Origin: Algimonas porphyrae | GTDB lineage: Bacteria > Pseudomonadota > Alphaproteobacteria > Caulobacterales > Maricaulaceae | Length of the DNA: 64,000 bases | Assembly (NCBI RefSeq): GCF_041429795.1 | Contig: NZ_CP163424.1 | Span: forward strand, 248,001-312,000 | Reading direction: 5' to 3' | Shown: in pieces, positions 17,134 to 26,391 of the stretch | Layout of the letters: the number at the start of each line of letters is the position of its first letter | Position numbering within the stretch: position 1 is the stretch's first letter | Notes under the pieces: model-generated | Database searches by the model: none | What the model was told of the DNA's origin: nothing | Seen by the model: only the letters and a program-made list of their open reading frames with translations | Made by a program: the position numbers and the translations under genes

Positions 17134-17975
17134 TCCCGCCTGACTCTGGGCAGGTCCGCATAATTGCCGGGGCGTTTCTGGCCTTTCGCCATCAAGGCTT
17201 CCATCATTTCCGACGGAATCAGCATGGACATGTTCCAGACGGCGATCTGGTCCAGCGCTTCGGCCGTGTCGTGATCGCGCGAATAGGTGATGATGCGCTT
17301 GCAGCCATAGACGGCGAGCGGCGGCTTTGACGCGATGTCGCGCGCCATCGCCATGGCCGCATCCATCATCTCCGCTTCCGAATCGTAAGTCGTGTTGAAC
17401 AGGCCGCGCCGTTCGCACTCGCGTCCGTTCATGCGGCGGCCCGTATAGGCCAGTTCGCGCACGACCCCTTCGGGCATGTGATTGAGGATGCGCGGAAACG
17501 TGCCGACATCCGCCGTCATGCCGACATTGATTTCATAGATCGTGATATAGCTATCGGTCGTGCCGAGCCGGATATCGCACGCCGTGATGAGGTCCACGCC
17601 GCCGCCGATACAGCCGCCATGAATGGCCACGATGACCGGGATGCGGCAATCCTCAATCGCGGTAAAACTGTCCTGCAGGCGCCGGACAGTGTTGTAGAAA
17701 TCCGCGCCATGCTGCGGTTTGTTCTTATCCGCCCCGCCGGTTCCGCCGGAACCGAACATGCCGACATCGATCCCGGCGGAGAAGATCGGCTTTTCCCCAA
17801 TCGTATCGGCAGAGATCACGATGCAGCGCGCTTGGGCATTGTCGTCAATGTCACGAATGATTTTTGGCAGATCGCTCCAGAAGCTCTCGCTCATGGCGTT
17901 GCGCTTTTCCGGACGGCTTAGTCGGATATGGGCGACCTGGTCTTCGATCGAGACCGTGAAACACTCATACGACAT
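17130..17975 (-). CDS. Enoyl-CoA hydratase/isomerase family, delta(3,5)-delta(2,4)-dienoyl-CoA isomerase-like
   Basis: A 281-residue crotonase-fold protein. The oxyanion-hole segments are FSAGIDVGMF and GGCIGGGVDLITACD. Three acidic residues expected of ECH1-type dienoyl-CoA isomerases are all present: Asp in GGGVDL, Glu in IYEINVG and Asp in TADVGT. That favours isomerisation of 3,5-dienoyl-CoA to 2,4-dienoyl-CoA during unsaturated fatty-acid oxidation over simple hydration. It lies 2 bases after the DUF2855 gene on the same strand and is therefore probably co-transcribed with it. Confidence 0.82.
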   Translation of the reverse strand: MSYECFTVSIEDQVAHIRLSRPEKRNAMSESFWSDLPKIIRDIDDNAQARCIVISADTIGEKPIFSAGIDVGMFGSGGTGGADKNKPQHGADFYNTVRRLQDSFTAIEDCRIPVIVAIHGGCIGGGVDLITACDIRLGTTDSYITIYEINVGMTADVGTFPRILNHMPEGVVRELAYTGRRMNGRECERRGLFNTTYDSEAEMMDAAMAMARDIASKPPLAVYGCKRIITYSRDHDTAEALDQIAVWNMSMLIPSEMMEALMAKGQKRPGNYADLPRVRRD

Positions 17976-17977
17976 GA

Positions 17978-19063
17978 TCAGCCTTTCAGCGTGAAGAGGG
18001 CGGCCTGCGTCGGATCCGCCGTATCGTTCAGCAGGTCCTTATAGGCCGACAGCATGGCTTCGACGCCCGCCGGTTCGCCGACACTCATCCACTCGGCTGC
18101 ATCATTCAGGAATGGAATCCAGCGTTCGGACAGGCGTTGCGCGAAACCCGCCCCGCCCCATTCGCCAATGCGCATCTTGGCATAATCCGGCGCGAAGAAC
18201 ATTTTCATCGGCGCGCCTTCATCCGGCTTGGGTGCGGCGTCGCCTTCATAATGGGACTTCCCGACGGCGCAGCCATATTTCACATTGTCGCGTAAGTGAT
18301 CGTAAAGCCGCCGGAGCAGCGCGCCATTGCCGGCCATATCGACGATGACGGTTGGCGCTTTATCGAGCCCTTCGATCATATCGTAAGTGACAACCGTGTC
18401 GTAGTAACCCGTGCTTTCGACGAAGTCCCTGTTGCGCAGTGAGGTCAGGCCGATCACCTCGACCTTGCCGCGCTGCTTCATGCAATAGGCTGTGCCGAGC
18501 GATGTCTTGGAGGACGCGCTGGTGATGACAACGCGGCCCGCGCCGAACGCGTCTTCACTGGCGACGAAATCATCGATCAGGAAGCTGGTCAGGAAAAGCG
18601 GACGCAGCACAGGCTGGATCGCTTTCTGAACACCGTAGGACGGATCTGCGTATGTATAGGAGTAGCCATTATAGACAGGGTGCAAGGGTGCGCGATGATC
18701 GGCCACGTCCTGAAAGCCCTGCGGCGTGATCTTGCCTGGCCGAACGACAAGCTCGTCCGCGACGGGCAGGAAACCATAGACTTCCGTCCCGACCGCCACC
18801 TCATCGCAGCGCGATTCCGTCACAGTCGCAAAACCCCAGACCGGCATCCGGCCCTGATGGTCTTCACCGAAGCCGTAAGCCTTGGGGTTGAAATAGTGCC
18901 AGTAACCGATTTGATCGCCAAAGATCATATAGGTGACATTATTGGCGGTCAGGGCGAAACTGTCGATCGACAGCCGAACCTCGCCGTCGTCGAGAGCCGC
19001 CGAATCCGTCTTCAGCAAGGTAATGTCGGACGGGTCCGTCCGGTTCACGAGTAGAGTTTGCAT
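17978..19063 (-). CDS. DUF2855 family protein (MDR-like)
   Basis: A 361-residue protein typical of DUF2855. Early segments (DDGEVRLSIDSFALTANNVTYM and PVWGFATV) resemble the GroES-like half of medium-chain reductases. The middle holds a degenerate nucleotide-binding region (VVITSASSKTSLGTAYCMK). No zinc ligands are seen. The family has no established reaction. Its gene is directly upstream of a dienoyl-CoA isomerase-like gene with only two bases between them, so a role in acyl-CoA or ketone metabolism is a fair inference. Confidence 0.82.
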   Translation of the reverse strand: MQTLLVNRTDPSDITLLKTDSAALDDGEVRLSIDSFALTANNVTYMIFGDQIGYWHYFNPKAYGFGEDHQGRMPVWGFATVTESRCDEVAVGTEVYGFLPVADELVVRPGKITPQGFQDVADHRAPLHPVYNGYSYTYADPSYGVQKAIQPVLRPLFLTSFLIDDFVASEDAFGAGRVVITSASSKTSLGTAYCMKQRGKVEVIGLTSLRNRDFVESTGYYDTVVTYDMIEGLDKAPTVIVDMAGNGALLRRLYDHLRDNVKYGCAVGKSHYEGDAAPKPDEGAPMKMFFAPDYAKMRIGEWGGAGFAQRLSERWIPFLNDAAEWMSVGEPAGVEAMLSAYKDLLNDTADPTQAALFTLKG

Positions 19064-19133
19064 GGCAACCGCCTAGCATGGTTGATCTGCCTGCGTCATC
19101 CATTGGCGCGAATAACGTCTATGCGAAACCGGA

Positions 19134-20504
19134 TCAGAGGCTGAGGGTGTATCGGTTGTGCGACGGCCGGTGAATTCCGACGCGCGCGACAGAGCCCAGC
19201 TTTTCCCCGCGTGAGCCCCGTCGCCACCAGGCCGGGTCATTGGCCCAGAGCTTGGCCGTGGTCGCAACGAAGAGGAACCAGCTAATGTCGTTCTGCTGCA
19301 GAATGGCCGACTCCGACAGAGAAAAGAGAATGAAGAAGAACACGCTCAGCACCAGCCAGTAGGTTTCGACCCCGCCCGTCTTGATCCGCGTCAGGCTCTT
19401 GATCACGGTCGCCAGCAGCAGCGAACCGAACAGGGCAATGATCACCACCCCGCCGGAAAGCCAACTATCCAGCCAGCCATTATGCGCGGTCGGGACGTCC
19501 CATTGCAGCACGGTCCGCGTCTCGTAGCTGGGCCCCAGCGGGTCCTGCCAGAACACGCCATAACCATAGCCGAGCCAGAATTTCTGTTCGATCGCGCGAC
19601 CGAGCAGGATCCAGATGTCAGTTCGCCCGGTCAGAGTCGGGTCCTTGCCGATCAGCGACAGCGCCCATTCGAACCCGACCGTCAGCAGCAGAACCAGGCC
19701 CGCCGTCCCGACGATCACGGCCCAGATGACCGGAACGCGCAGGAAGGGAAAACGCCGGAACACACGGACAATCAGGAAGAGGGCGAAACACCCCATGGCC
19801 GCCAGCAGCGCCGTCTTCGACGTCGACAACAACATGATGAGAAAGCAGAGCATCCCTGTTGGGATCCAGACCCAGAAGCGGCCGGGCCGCATGGCAAAGG
19901 CGCAGAGCGATACGGCAAACCCCTTGGCCATGATCCCACCGAGATAGTTCTTTTCTGCCCACGGTCCGCGCCATGCACCGGGGTGTATTTCCTGCATGAT
20001 CCCGCGCGTCGGATTGGCCAGCGCAACGACCAGTGTGATCAGGCAGAGGATCAGCACGGCGACACCGATGCGTTGCAGCATTTCGCCCCAGTCATATCGC
20101 GCCGCGAAGACAAGCCCGGCCAGCGTGGTCATCATCAGAGCTATGGAACGGCGCAGGCTCACGCCCGGATCGATCGACCAGAGGAAGGTCAGACCCAGCC
20201 ACAGGACGCAGATGATGATAAGCGGGTTTCGCGCGATCAGGCGCAGCGTCTTGGGCAGTTGCAACAGCATGAAACCCGCCACGATGGCGTAGATCGGATA
20301 CCAGAGCATGCGCGCAAACGGGCTATCGCCCTGATCCAGCGCTTCGGCACTGGCAAATGTCAGCCCGATAATGGCGCCTGAAAAGAACAGGATGATCAGC
20401 ACCCAGAGCGCGCTTTCCGCACCGCGCAACAGTCCGAACAGCGCATAATTGCGCTGCTGCAGCTGCGTGTGCGCATAACCCGTCTGATAGGTGGCCGACA
20501 TCAT
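19134..20504 (-). CDS. O-antigen ligase family (Wzy/WaaL-like) membrane protein
   Basis: A 456-residue protein with about ten to twelve hydrophobic segments and the large periplasmic loop between late segments that carries conserved residues: LTGRTDIWILLGRAI, GYGYGVFW, and AHNGWLDSWLSGG. The GRTDIW and HNG motifs are hallmarks of the O-antigen ligase/polymerase family, so it probably joins or polymerises surface polysaccharide units at the periplasmic face. The start at 20504 avoids a basic upstream extension. No other polysaccharide genes are adjacent except the glycosyltransferase at the window start. Confidence 0.85.
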   Translation of the reverse strand: MMSATYQTGYAHTQLQQRNYALFGLLRGAESALWVLIILFFSGAIIGLTFASAEALDQGDSPFARMLWYPIYAIVAGFMLLQLPKTLRLIARNPLIIICVLWLGLTFLWSIDPGVSLRRSIALMMTTLAGLVFAARYDWGEMLQRIGVAVLILCLITLVVALANPTRGIMQEIHPGAWRGPWAEKNYLGGIMAKGFAVSLCAFAMRPGRFWVWIPTGMLCFLIMLLSTSKTALLAAMGCFALFLIVRVFRRFPFLRVPVIWAVIVGTAGLVLLLTVGFEWALSLIGKDPTLTGRTDIWILLGRAIEQKFWLGYGYGVFWQDPLGPSYETRTVLQWDVPTAHNGWLDSWLSGGVVIIALFGSLLLATVIKSLTRIKTGGVETYWLVLSVFFFILFSLSESAILQQNDISWFLFVATTAKLWANDPAWWRRGSRGEKLGSVARVGIHRPSHNRYTLSL

Positions 20505-20631
20505 CGCCCTGCCATGCCGCAAAAGGGGTTATCGCGCCGTTAACCATAGGGCCGTCAACGGGCAAAGCTAACCGCAAACATGGCAAATCCGCCCCTTTAC
20601 CTCGCGCGCTGGACCCGTCATCTCCCTGCCC

Positions 20632-22395
20632 ATGAGCAAGATTGTCAAACTGGGTGGTGCGTCTGGATATTGGGGCGAAAGCGATATGGCGTGGGGGCAG
20701 CTCCTCGCGGCGGAAAAGACCGGGCAAAAGCTCGACTATATCGTGTTCGACTATCTGGCCGAGATCACAATGAGCATCATGGCCAAGATGCGCAAATCCG
20801 ATCCGAACCGGGGCTATGCGCCGGACTTTGTGGCTAATCTGGCCAAACATCTGCCAGAGATTGCGCGGCAAGGCGTCAAGGTCTGCTCCAATGCGGGCGG
20901 CGTCAATCCGGAAGGCTGCGCCGCCGCCGTGCGCGAGGCAGTGGCCATGGCCGGGCTCGACCTCAAAGTCGCCGTCATCACCGGCGATGATTTCCTGCAC
21001 CGTCTCGATGCGCTTGAAGACGCAACCGAAATGTTTACCGGCGAGCAGTTCCCGGACCCGAAAACTGTGGTCTCGGCAAATGCCTATCTCGGGGCCTTTC
21101 CGGTCGCCAAGGCCCTCGCGAATGGAGCGGACATCGTCATTACTGGGCGCTGCGTCGATAGTGCGGTCACGCTGGGCGCGCTGATCCATGAATTTGGCTG
21201 GCAGCCGGACGATCTGGATAAGCTCGCCCAAGGCTCCCTTGTCGGGCATCTGATCGAATGCGGCCCACAGGTGACGGGCGGAAACTTCACGGACTGGAAA
21301 CAGGTCGCCGACACGCTCGTCGATGTCGGCTACCCCATCGCCGAAGTGTCTGACGATGGCAGCTGCATCATCACCAAGCCGGACGGCACGGGCGGCATCG
21401 TCAATCGCGGCACGGTCTGCGAGCAGATGGTTTACGAGATCGGTGATCCGGCTGCCTATTATCTACCCGACGTGGTCTGCGATTTTACCCAAGTCACAAT
21501 CGAACAGGTCGGACCGGATCGGGTTCTGGCGTCGGGCGCGCGCGGCCTCGGTGTGCCGGACACATACAAGGCCAGCGTGACAGTGGCAGACGGCCACCGC
21601 CTCTCCGCCATCTTCTTCATGGTCGGCGAAGACGCGGCCGAAAAGGCGCAGCTTTTCTTTAAAGCCAGCATGACCCGCGCCCGGCGCAAGCTGCGCGACC
21701 GCAACATGGCGGATTATACTCATGTCGAGCTGGAACTGACTGGCAATGATTTTCATTACGGGGCCTTCGCGCGGGACCGCGATCCGCTCGAAGTCGCATT
21801 CCGGATATCCGTCCGTCATGAAGAGGCGTCAGCTTGCACGCTGATGCTGAAGGAGGCTTCCGGCTTCGCCCTCGCCATGCCGCCGGGCTTTGCCCTGTTT
21901 GCGGGCGCGCGGCCCAAGCCGCAGGCGGTCGTCCGGCTCTATTCGACACTGATCGACAAGTCGGTTCCGAATGTGCGGATCGACGACGCCCCGTTCACAC
22001 CCGCTGCGCCGGTCGCCCTGCAGACGCCCGACCGCATGGTGCCGGATGCGCCGTCCCAGCCTGCCGACACGAACGTCCCACTCGTCGAGCTCGCTTGGCT
22101 GCGCTCCGGCGACAAGGGCGACAAGAGCAATATCGGCGTAATCGCGCGCAAGCCTGAATTCATGCCCTATATCTGGGCCGCGCTGAGCGAAGCGGCTGTA
22201 CGCGAGCGGTTTGCGCATTTTGTCGAAGGCGATGTCGAGCGCTGGTATCTTCCGGGATCAGAATCGATGAATATTCTGATGGACGAAGCGCTGGGCGGTG
22301 GCGGCATGGCCAGTTTGCGCAATGACAGTCAGGGTAAGAGCTTCGGTCAGATCCTCGCCGTTATGCCGATCCCGGTCCCCAGCGCGTTGCTGTAA
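20632..22395 (+). CDS. AtuA-family (acyclic terpene utilization) protein
   Basis: A 587-residue protein. The N-terminal about 450 residues are the AtuA (DUF1446) domain: LGGASGYWGE, DYLAEITMSIMAKM, CSNAGGVNPEGCA, ITGRCVDSAV. The C-terminal about 105 residues are the AtuA-like ferredoxin-fold domain, recognised by LAWLRSGDKGDKSNIGVIA and GGGGMASLRNDSQGKS. In pseudomonads the gene belongs to citronellol/geraniol breakdown, but the family is broad and the genes for the rest of that pathway are not here. Both domains in one chain is common. Confidence 0.85.
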   Translation: MSKIVKLGGASGYWGESDMAWGQLLAAEKTGQKLDYIVFDYLAEITMSIMAKMRKSDPNRGYAPDFVANLAKHLPEIARQGVKVCSNAGGVNPEGCAAAVREAVAMAGLDLKVAVITGDDFLHRLDALEDATEMFTGEQFPDPKTVVSANAYLGAFPVAKALANGADIVITGRCVDSAVTLGALIHEFGWQPDDLDKLAQGSLVGHLIECGPQVTGGNFTDWKQVADTLVDVGYPIAEVSDDGSCIITKPDGTGGIVNRGTVCEQMVYEIGDPAAYYLPDVVCDFTQVTIEQVGPDRVLASGARGLGVPDTYKASVTVADGHRLSAIFFMVGEDAAEKAQLFFKASMTRARRKLRDRNMADYTHVELELTGNDFHYGAFARDRDPLEVAFRISVRHEEASACTLMLKEASGFALAMPPGFALFAGARPKPQAVVRLYSTLIDKSVPNVRIDDAPFTPAAPVALQTPDRMVPDAPSQPADTNVPLVELAWLRSGDKGDKSNIGVIARKPEFMPYIWAALSEAAVRERFAHFVEGDVERWYLPGSESMNILMDEALGGGGMASLRNDSQGKSFGQILAVMPIPVPSALL

Positions 22396-22409
22396 AGACC
22401 AGGCCTGTC

Positions 22410-23117
22410 CTAGATGCCTTTGCGGAACGCGCTTGGGGTCAGCCCATATTCGGTACGAAAACGCGTTGTAAGATGGCTGTGGCTGGCAAAGCCGGTGCGG
22501 AAGGCGATGTCGGTAATGCTGAGAACCGTCTCGGCGAGAAGTGAGCGCACCCAGCGCAGACGCTGGCGCAGGACATATTGGGCGGGCGTGGTTCCGAAAT
22601 GCAGGGCGAATCCGTCCAGCAGCTGATGTTCGCTCATCCCGGCGACCGTGGCCATATCCTCCAGCCGGATCGTCTGGCTGAGATTGTCCGCAATATAATC
22701 GCCCAGTCGCTCGACGGCGCGTAAGAGAAAGGGGTCATACCGCCCCAGACAGCCGATCAGCTCGATCGGGCCGGACCGACTGCCCATCGCCTCGCGCAGC
22801 CGGGCTTCGTCGAGCTTCATGACGGCATAAGTGACGACACCGCCTTGCGCCGATGTGGCGTAGCGTCGTCCCTGCGGAACCGACCAGACTTCGCCCGCCA
22901 TCGCGCCGCCGACAATATGTCCGCTGCCGTCCAGTTCCGATTCCAGTCGGTTCATGCGTCCGCCCTCATGCAGAATGATGGTGTGCCGGTCGTCCTGCAT
23001 CGGCCATTCGACCCCGTCGCGGATATTCTCGCGGTAACGCCCGAAGACGAGACCGGGCCAGCTGCGTTCGATCAGCGCGACCGGCGCGCCGGGTAAAGTC
23101 TGTGTGGGGCGCGTCAC
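22410..23117 (-). CDS. AraC-family transcriptional regulator
   Basis: A 235-residue protein. The C-terminal about 100 residues carry both helix-turn-helix units of the AraC DNA-binding domain, with IRLEDMATVAGMSEHQLLDGF and the second unit ITDIAFRTGFASHSHLTTRFRTEYGLTPS, the family signature. The N-terminal part looks like a small cupin-like sensing domain. It is divergent from an SDR gene with 119 bases between them, so it probably controls that gene. Inducer unknown. Confidence 0.9.
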   Translation of the reverse strand: MTRPTQTLPGAPVALIERSWPGLVFGRYRENIRDGVEWPMQDDRHTIILHEGGRMNRLESELDGSGHIVGGAMAGEVWSVPQGRRYATSAQGGVVTYAVMKLDEARLREAMGSRSGPIELIGCLGRYDPFLLRAVERLGDYIADNLSQTIRLEDMATVAGMSEHQLLDGFALHFGTTPAQYVLRQRLRWVRSLLAETVLSITDIAFRTGFASHSHLTTRFRTEYGLTPSAFRKGI

Positions 23118-23193
23118 GCGCAGACCGGCAGGGGAGGCATCATGCGGAGATCATAGAAGGTCGGCGGAGAATTTGAAAGTCTTGCGGCTGGGC

Positions 23194-23215
23194 GGTCCCT
23201 AATTTGTAGGTCCCT
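23194..23215 (+). promoter_or_regulatory. Direct repeat GGTCCCT in the AraC/SDR intergenic region
   Basis: GGTCCCT occurs at 23194-23200 and 23209-23215, 15 bases apart, about 22 bases upstream of the SDR start. AraC-type proteins commonly bind direct repeats near promoters, so this is a candidate site for the divergent regulator. The assignment is inference. Confidence 0.3.
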
Positions 23216-23236
23216 CCAACCCGAAAGGTAACGATC

Positions 23237-24007
23237 ATGCATACAGCTCTCGACGGAAAGACCGTTCTCATCACAGGCGGCGCAAACAATCTTGGTGGTC
23301 TTCTGGCGCGCGATTTTGCGGCCCACGGCGCTAAAGCCGTGGCCATTCACTATAATAGCGACAAGAGCGCCGAAGCCGCAAAAGAAACGGCGACCGCCGT
23401 CGAAGCCGCAGGCGCGAAAGCCGCGATCTTCCAGGGCGATCTGCGCCCCGCCGACGCGATGACGAAACTCTTCGATGATGTCGAAGCCCAGTTCGGCAAA
23501 ATCGATATCGGCATCAACACGGTCGGCATGGTTCTGAGAAAGCCGATCGTCGAGATTTCAGAAGACGATTATGACCACATGTTCGACGTCAACAGCAAAG
23601 CAGCCTTCTTCTTTCTGAAGGAGTGCGGCCAGCGCATGAACGATAAGGGCCGGATCGTCACCATTGTCACCTCGCTGCTGGGGGCGTTCGCGCCGGGCTA
23701 TTCCAGCTACGGCGGGGCCAAGGCACCGGTCGAGCATTTCACCCGGGCCGCTTCGAAGGAATTCGCCGAGCGCGGCATTTCGGTCAATGCCATCGGCCCG
23801 GGCCCGATGGATACGTCCTTCTTTTACGGTCAGGAAACCGAGGAGACGACGCAATATCACAAGAACAATACGGCCCTCTCGGCCTATTCGACAACCGGCC
23901 TGACCGACATTGAAGACATTGTGCCCTATATCCGCATGATGGTAACGGAAGGCTGGTGGATGACCGGCCAGACCATTCTGGTCAATGGTGGCTATACGAC
24001 GAAATAG
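23237..24007 (+). CDS. Short-chain dehydrogenase/reductase (SDR)
   Basis: A 256-residue classical SDR. The cofactor loop is TGGANNLGG (residues about 14-22), slightly off the usual TGxxxGIG, and NTVG replaces the common NNAG. The catalytic Ser-Tyr-Lys set is present as VTSLLG and YSSYGGAKAP. GPGPMDTSFF follows as in 3-oxoacyl-ACP-reductase-like members. It likely uses NAD(P)H to reduce or oxidise a small carbonyl or alcohol. Divergent from an AraC regulator that probably controls it. A GAAAGG ribosome site precedes the ATG. Confidence 0.9.
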   Translation: MHTALDGKTVLITGGANNLGGLLARDFAAHGAKAVAIHYNSDKSAEAAKETATAVEAAGAKAAIFQGDLRPADAMTKLFDDVEAQFGKIDIGINTVGMVLRKPIVEISEDDYDHMFDVNSKAAFFFLKECGQRMNDKGRIVTIVTSLLGAFAPGYSSYGGAKAPVEHFTRAASKEFAERGISVNAIGPGPMDTSFFYGQETEETTQYHKNNTALSAYSTTGLTDIEDIVPYIRMMVTEGWWMTGQTILVNGGYTTK

Positions 24008-24080
24008 ATCGCAAGCCGATCCGGACAATGATGCGGCCCGATCCGTCGGGACGCATCTGCGTGGGGCTAAGGGGATATTT

Positions 24081-25253
24081 ATGAAAGCCTATATTCGACC
24101 GATGTTGGCACGGGATCCGGATGAAGGCCACCGCGCGGCAACGCCGCTGGAATTGTTATTTGATCTGGCATCTGTCGTAGCGATTGCCGCGGCGTCCGTC
24201 GGCTTGCACCATGCTATCGCCGATGCACACGCACTCGACGGAGTTATTCGTTTCGTGATGGCCTTCTTTGCCATCTGGTGGGCGTGGATGAACTATACGT
24301 GGTTCGCTTCGGCCTATGATAATGAGGACGCGCTCTTCCGGGTTCTGTCCATGGTGATGATTGGTGGCTCTATCGTGATTGCCGCCGGGATCGATCCGTT
24401 GTTCAAGTCACTCGATCTGACGACCGTGATCCTGGGCTATGTGATCACGCGTGTGCCGCTGATCTTCCTCTGGCTCCGGGCGGCCATGGCGGATGCAACG
24501 CGGAGACAGACCTGTCTGCGCTACGCGGTCGGTATCGCGGTGGCCCAGATTTTCTGGATCTCACTCCTCTTTATGCCGGACGTCTCAATGACGCTTTTCC
24601 TGGGGGTTTTCCTGCTCGGCGTTCTGATCGAACTCGCCGTCCCGGCCCTTGCGGAACGCAGCGTTAACACGAGCTGGCATCGTCATCACATAATCGAACG
24701 TTATGGGCTGCTGACGATCATTGTCCTCGGTGAAGTGCTGCTGGCCGCCTATATTGCGCTGCAAAGCGTCTTTGGCGAAACGACAGATATGAGCCTCATC
24801 CGGGTCGCCGTTTATGCCGTGACGGTGATGGCTGCGATGTGGTGGCTCTACTTCTCCGATGAAGATCATCTGGACGATACAAATCTGGGGCGTGCTCTGT
24901 CCTGGGGTTACGGACATTTTCTGGTCTTCGGCTCTGCTGCGGCTGTCGGCGCGGGATTTGCCGTCATGGTCGACGTCGTGACGGATCACGCCAGGATCGA
25001 CATGCAGACCGCCGTCCAGTCCGTCGCCATTCCGCTCGCGCTCTACATGTTCAGTCTCTGGCTTATCCGGGACAGGGTGATCTTGCGGGGTCTCGCCTCT
25101 TTCATCCCCCTTATTTTTGCCGGGCTTGTGCTCGTGACAGTCTTTGTTCCTGTCGGGTTTGGCTGGCTGACCGTGCTGAGCATCGCCTGCGTCGTCATTC
25201 GCAACGCGCTGGCCCGTGCGCAGGGTCTAGCGGATTTGGGGGACGCCTCATGA
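24081..25253 (+). CDS. Low temperature requirement protein A (LtrA) family membrane protein
   Basis: A 390-residue protein with about ten hydrophobic segments. The N-terminus carries the family mark TPLELLFDLASVVAI, and a later cytosolic His-rich motif NTSWHRHHIIERYGLLTIIVLGE is also characteristic. The start at 24081 follows AAGGGGA by 6 bases. LtrA proteins are found in many bacteria, often with unclear roles; the name comes from cold-sensitive Listeria mutants. Monocistronic between the SDR gene and efp. Confidence 0.88.
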   Translation: MKAYIRPMLARDPDEGHRAATPLELLFDLASVVAIAAASVGLHHAIADAHALDGVIRFVMAFFAIWWAWMNYTWFASAYDNEDALFRVLSMVMIGGSIVIAAGIDPLFKSLDLTTVILGYVITRVPLIFLWLRAAMADATRRQTCLRYAVGIAVAQIFWISLLFMPDVSMTLFLGVFLLGVLIELAVPALAERSVNTSWHRHHIIERYGLLTIIVLGEVLLAAYIALQSVFGETTDMSLIRVAVYAVTVMAAMWWLYFSDEDHLDDTNLGRALSWGYGHFLVFGSAAAVGAGFAVMVDVVTDHARIDMQTAVQSVAIPLALYMFSLWLIRDRVILRGLASFIPLIFAGLVLVTVFVPVGFGWLTVLSIACVVIRNALARAQGLADLGDAS

Positions 25254-25343
25254 TCCTGGCACTTTAAGCCGCAGCGCGGAGTTGCCCCGGTCCCCCTGCC
25301 TCTGTTAGGCGCGCGCAAACGATAGACAAGGACCGCACGCCCC

Positions 25344-25910
25344 ATGAAAATGAACGGCAACGAGATCAAGCCCGGCAATATCATCAAGCATCAGGATACG
25401 CTCTGGGTGGCGGTGAAATGCTCCCATGTGAAACCCGGCAAGGGCGGCGCCTTCAATCAGGTCGAACTTAAAAACCTGATGGACGGTCGCAAGCTCAATG
25501 AACGCTTCCGCGCTTCGGAAACGGTCGAGCGGGTCCGGCTCGAGCAAAAGCCCCATACCTATCTCTATGATGAAGGCGATATGGCCGTCTTCATGAACTC
25601 CGAGACCTATGAGCAGATTATGCTGGAGCGTGATTTCATCGGCGAGCGCGCCGTCTATCTGAATGACGGCATGGAAGTGAATGTGGAATTCTACGAAGAG
25701 AAAGCCATCGGCGTCTCCCTGCCAGATCAGGTGACGCTGGAAGTCGCCGAGACGGAACCCGTCGTCAAAGGGCAGACGGCGGCCAACAGTTTCAAGCCGG
25801 CCATTCTGACCAATGGTGTGCGCACCGCCGTGCCGCCCTTTGTCGGCACCGGCGAACGGCTCGTCATCAACACGGAAGATGGCAGCTACGTGACCCGTGC
25901 CTCGGATTAG
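25344..25910 (+). CDS. efp: Elongation factor P
   Basis: A 188-residue protein with the three EF-P beta-barrel domains: KOW-like N-terminus ([18 protein letters not shown]), the loop KPGKGGAF whose Lys33 is the usual modification site, the OB domain around residues 65-125, and the C-terminal [31 protein letters not shown] rescues ribosomes stalled at polyproline. Lysine at the tip of the loop points to the EpmA-type lysylation route. The modification gene is not in the window. Confidence 0.97.
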   Translation: MKMNGNEIKPGNIIKHQDTLWVAVKCSHVKPGKGGAFNQVELKNLMDGRKLNERFRASETVERVRLEQKPHTYLYDEGDMAVFMNSETYEQIMLERDFIGERAVYLNDGMEVNVEFYEEKAIGVSLPDQVTLEVAETEPVVKGQTAANSFKPAILTNGVRTAVPPFVGTGERLVINTEDGSYVTRASD

Positions 25911-25918
25911 GGCCCGCC

Positions 25919-26095
25919 ATGTCCAGAAACCTCGGAAAGCAACTGGCTATCTTGCGGCTGATCCCGATCATCCTGCTGATCATCGTCGCGTTCGGGCTGG
26001 ATTACGGGCTGGGCGTGGACAAGGTCTTGTCCGTCGGCATTGCGCTGGTCGTGGCGATCGCAGCGCGGCTGATCCTCGTGCGGATATGGACGTAA
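25919..26095 (+). CDS. Small two-helix membrane protein
   Basis: A 58-residue protein starting MSRNLGKQLAILRLIP, with two hydrophobic stretches (about residues 12-28 and 36-54). It begins 8 bases after the efp stop and ends 12 bases before a second small membrane protein, so it is probably co-transcribed with efp. No family is recognised. Confidence 0.6.
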   Translation: MSRNLGKQLAILRLIPIILLIIVAFGLDYGLGVDKVLSVGIALVVAIAARLILVRIWT

Positions 26096-26107
26096 GGGCG
26101 AGCCGGT

Positions 26108-26293
26108 ATGAGCGACCGTTACAAGACCGGACTGATGGGCGCCGTGGCGGGGTTGATCATCGCTGTCTTCATCTTCTTCTTTTTCCGGGATCCCGAAGCC
26201 GGACGCATGGATAATGCGCTGCTGATGGCCTTGGCTCCGCTGGGCGGTTTCGCCGGCGGCTGGTTCGGTTATAAGGGCGACAAGGACACCTAG
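26108..26293 (+). CDS. Small membrane protein
   Basis: A 61-residue protein with one strong hydrophobic helix (AVAGLIIAVFIFFFF, residues about 11-26) and a second Gly-rich segment (LAPLGGFAGGWFGY) near the C-terminus. It follows another small membrane gene by 12 bases and precedes the inositol monophosphatase gene. No family is recognised; the pair could be a short membrane module attached to the efp operon. Confidence 0.6.
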   Translation: MSDRYKTGLMGAVAGLIIAVFIFFFFRDPEAGRMDNALLMALAPLGGFAGGWFGYKGDKDT

Positions 26294-26391
26294 CGCTGCC
26301 CCCTCTCTGAAGATTGCGCTCGCGTCTACTGGGCCGCCTGTTATAGCAGCGTCTTTACATCAATCTTCTGACTTCGACTGGAACAAACGCG

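Noticed and set aside
19482-20381. 299-codon plus-strand frame inside the O-antigen ligase gene
   Set aside because: Antisense to a strongly supported membrane protein; the translation is low-complexity polar.
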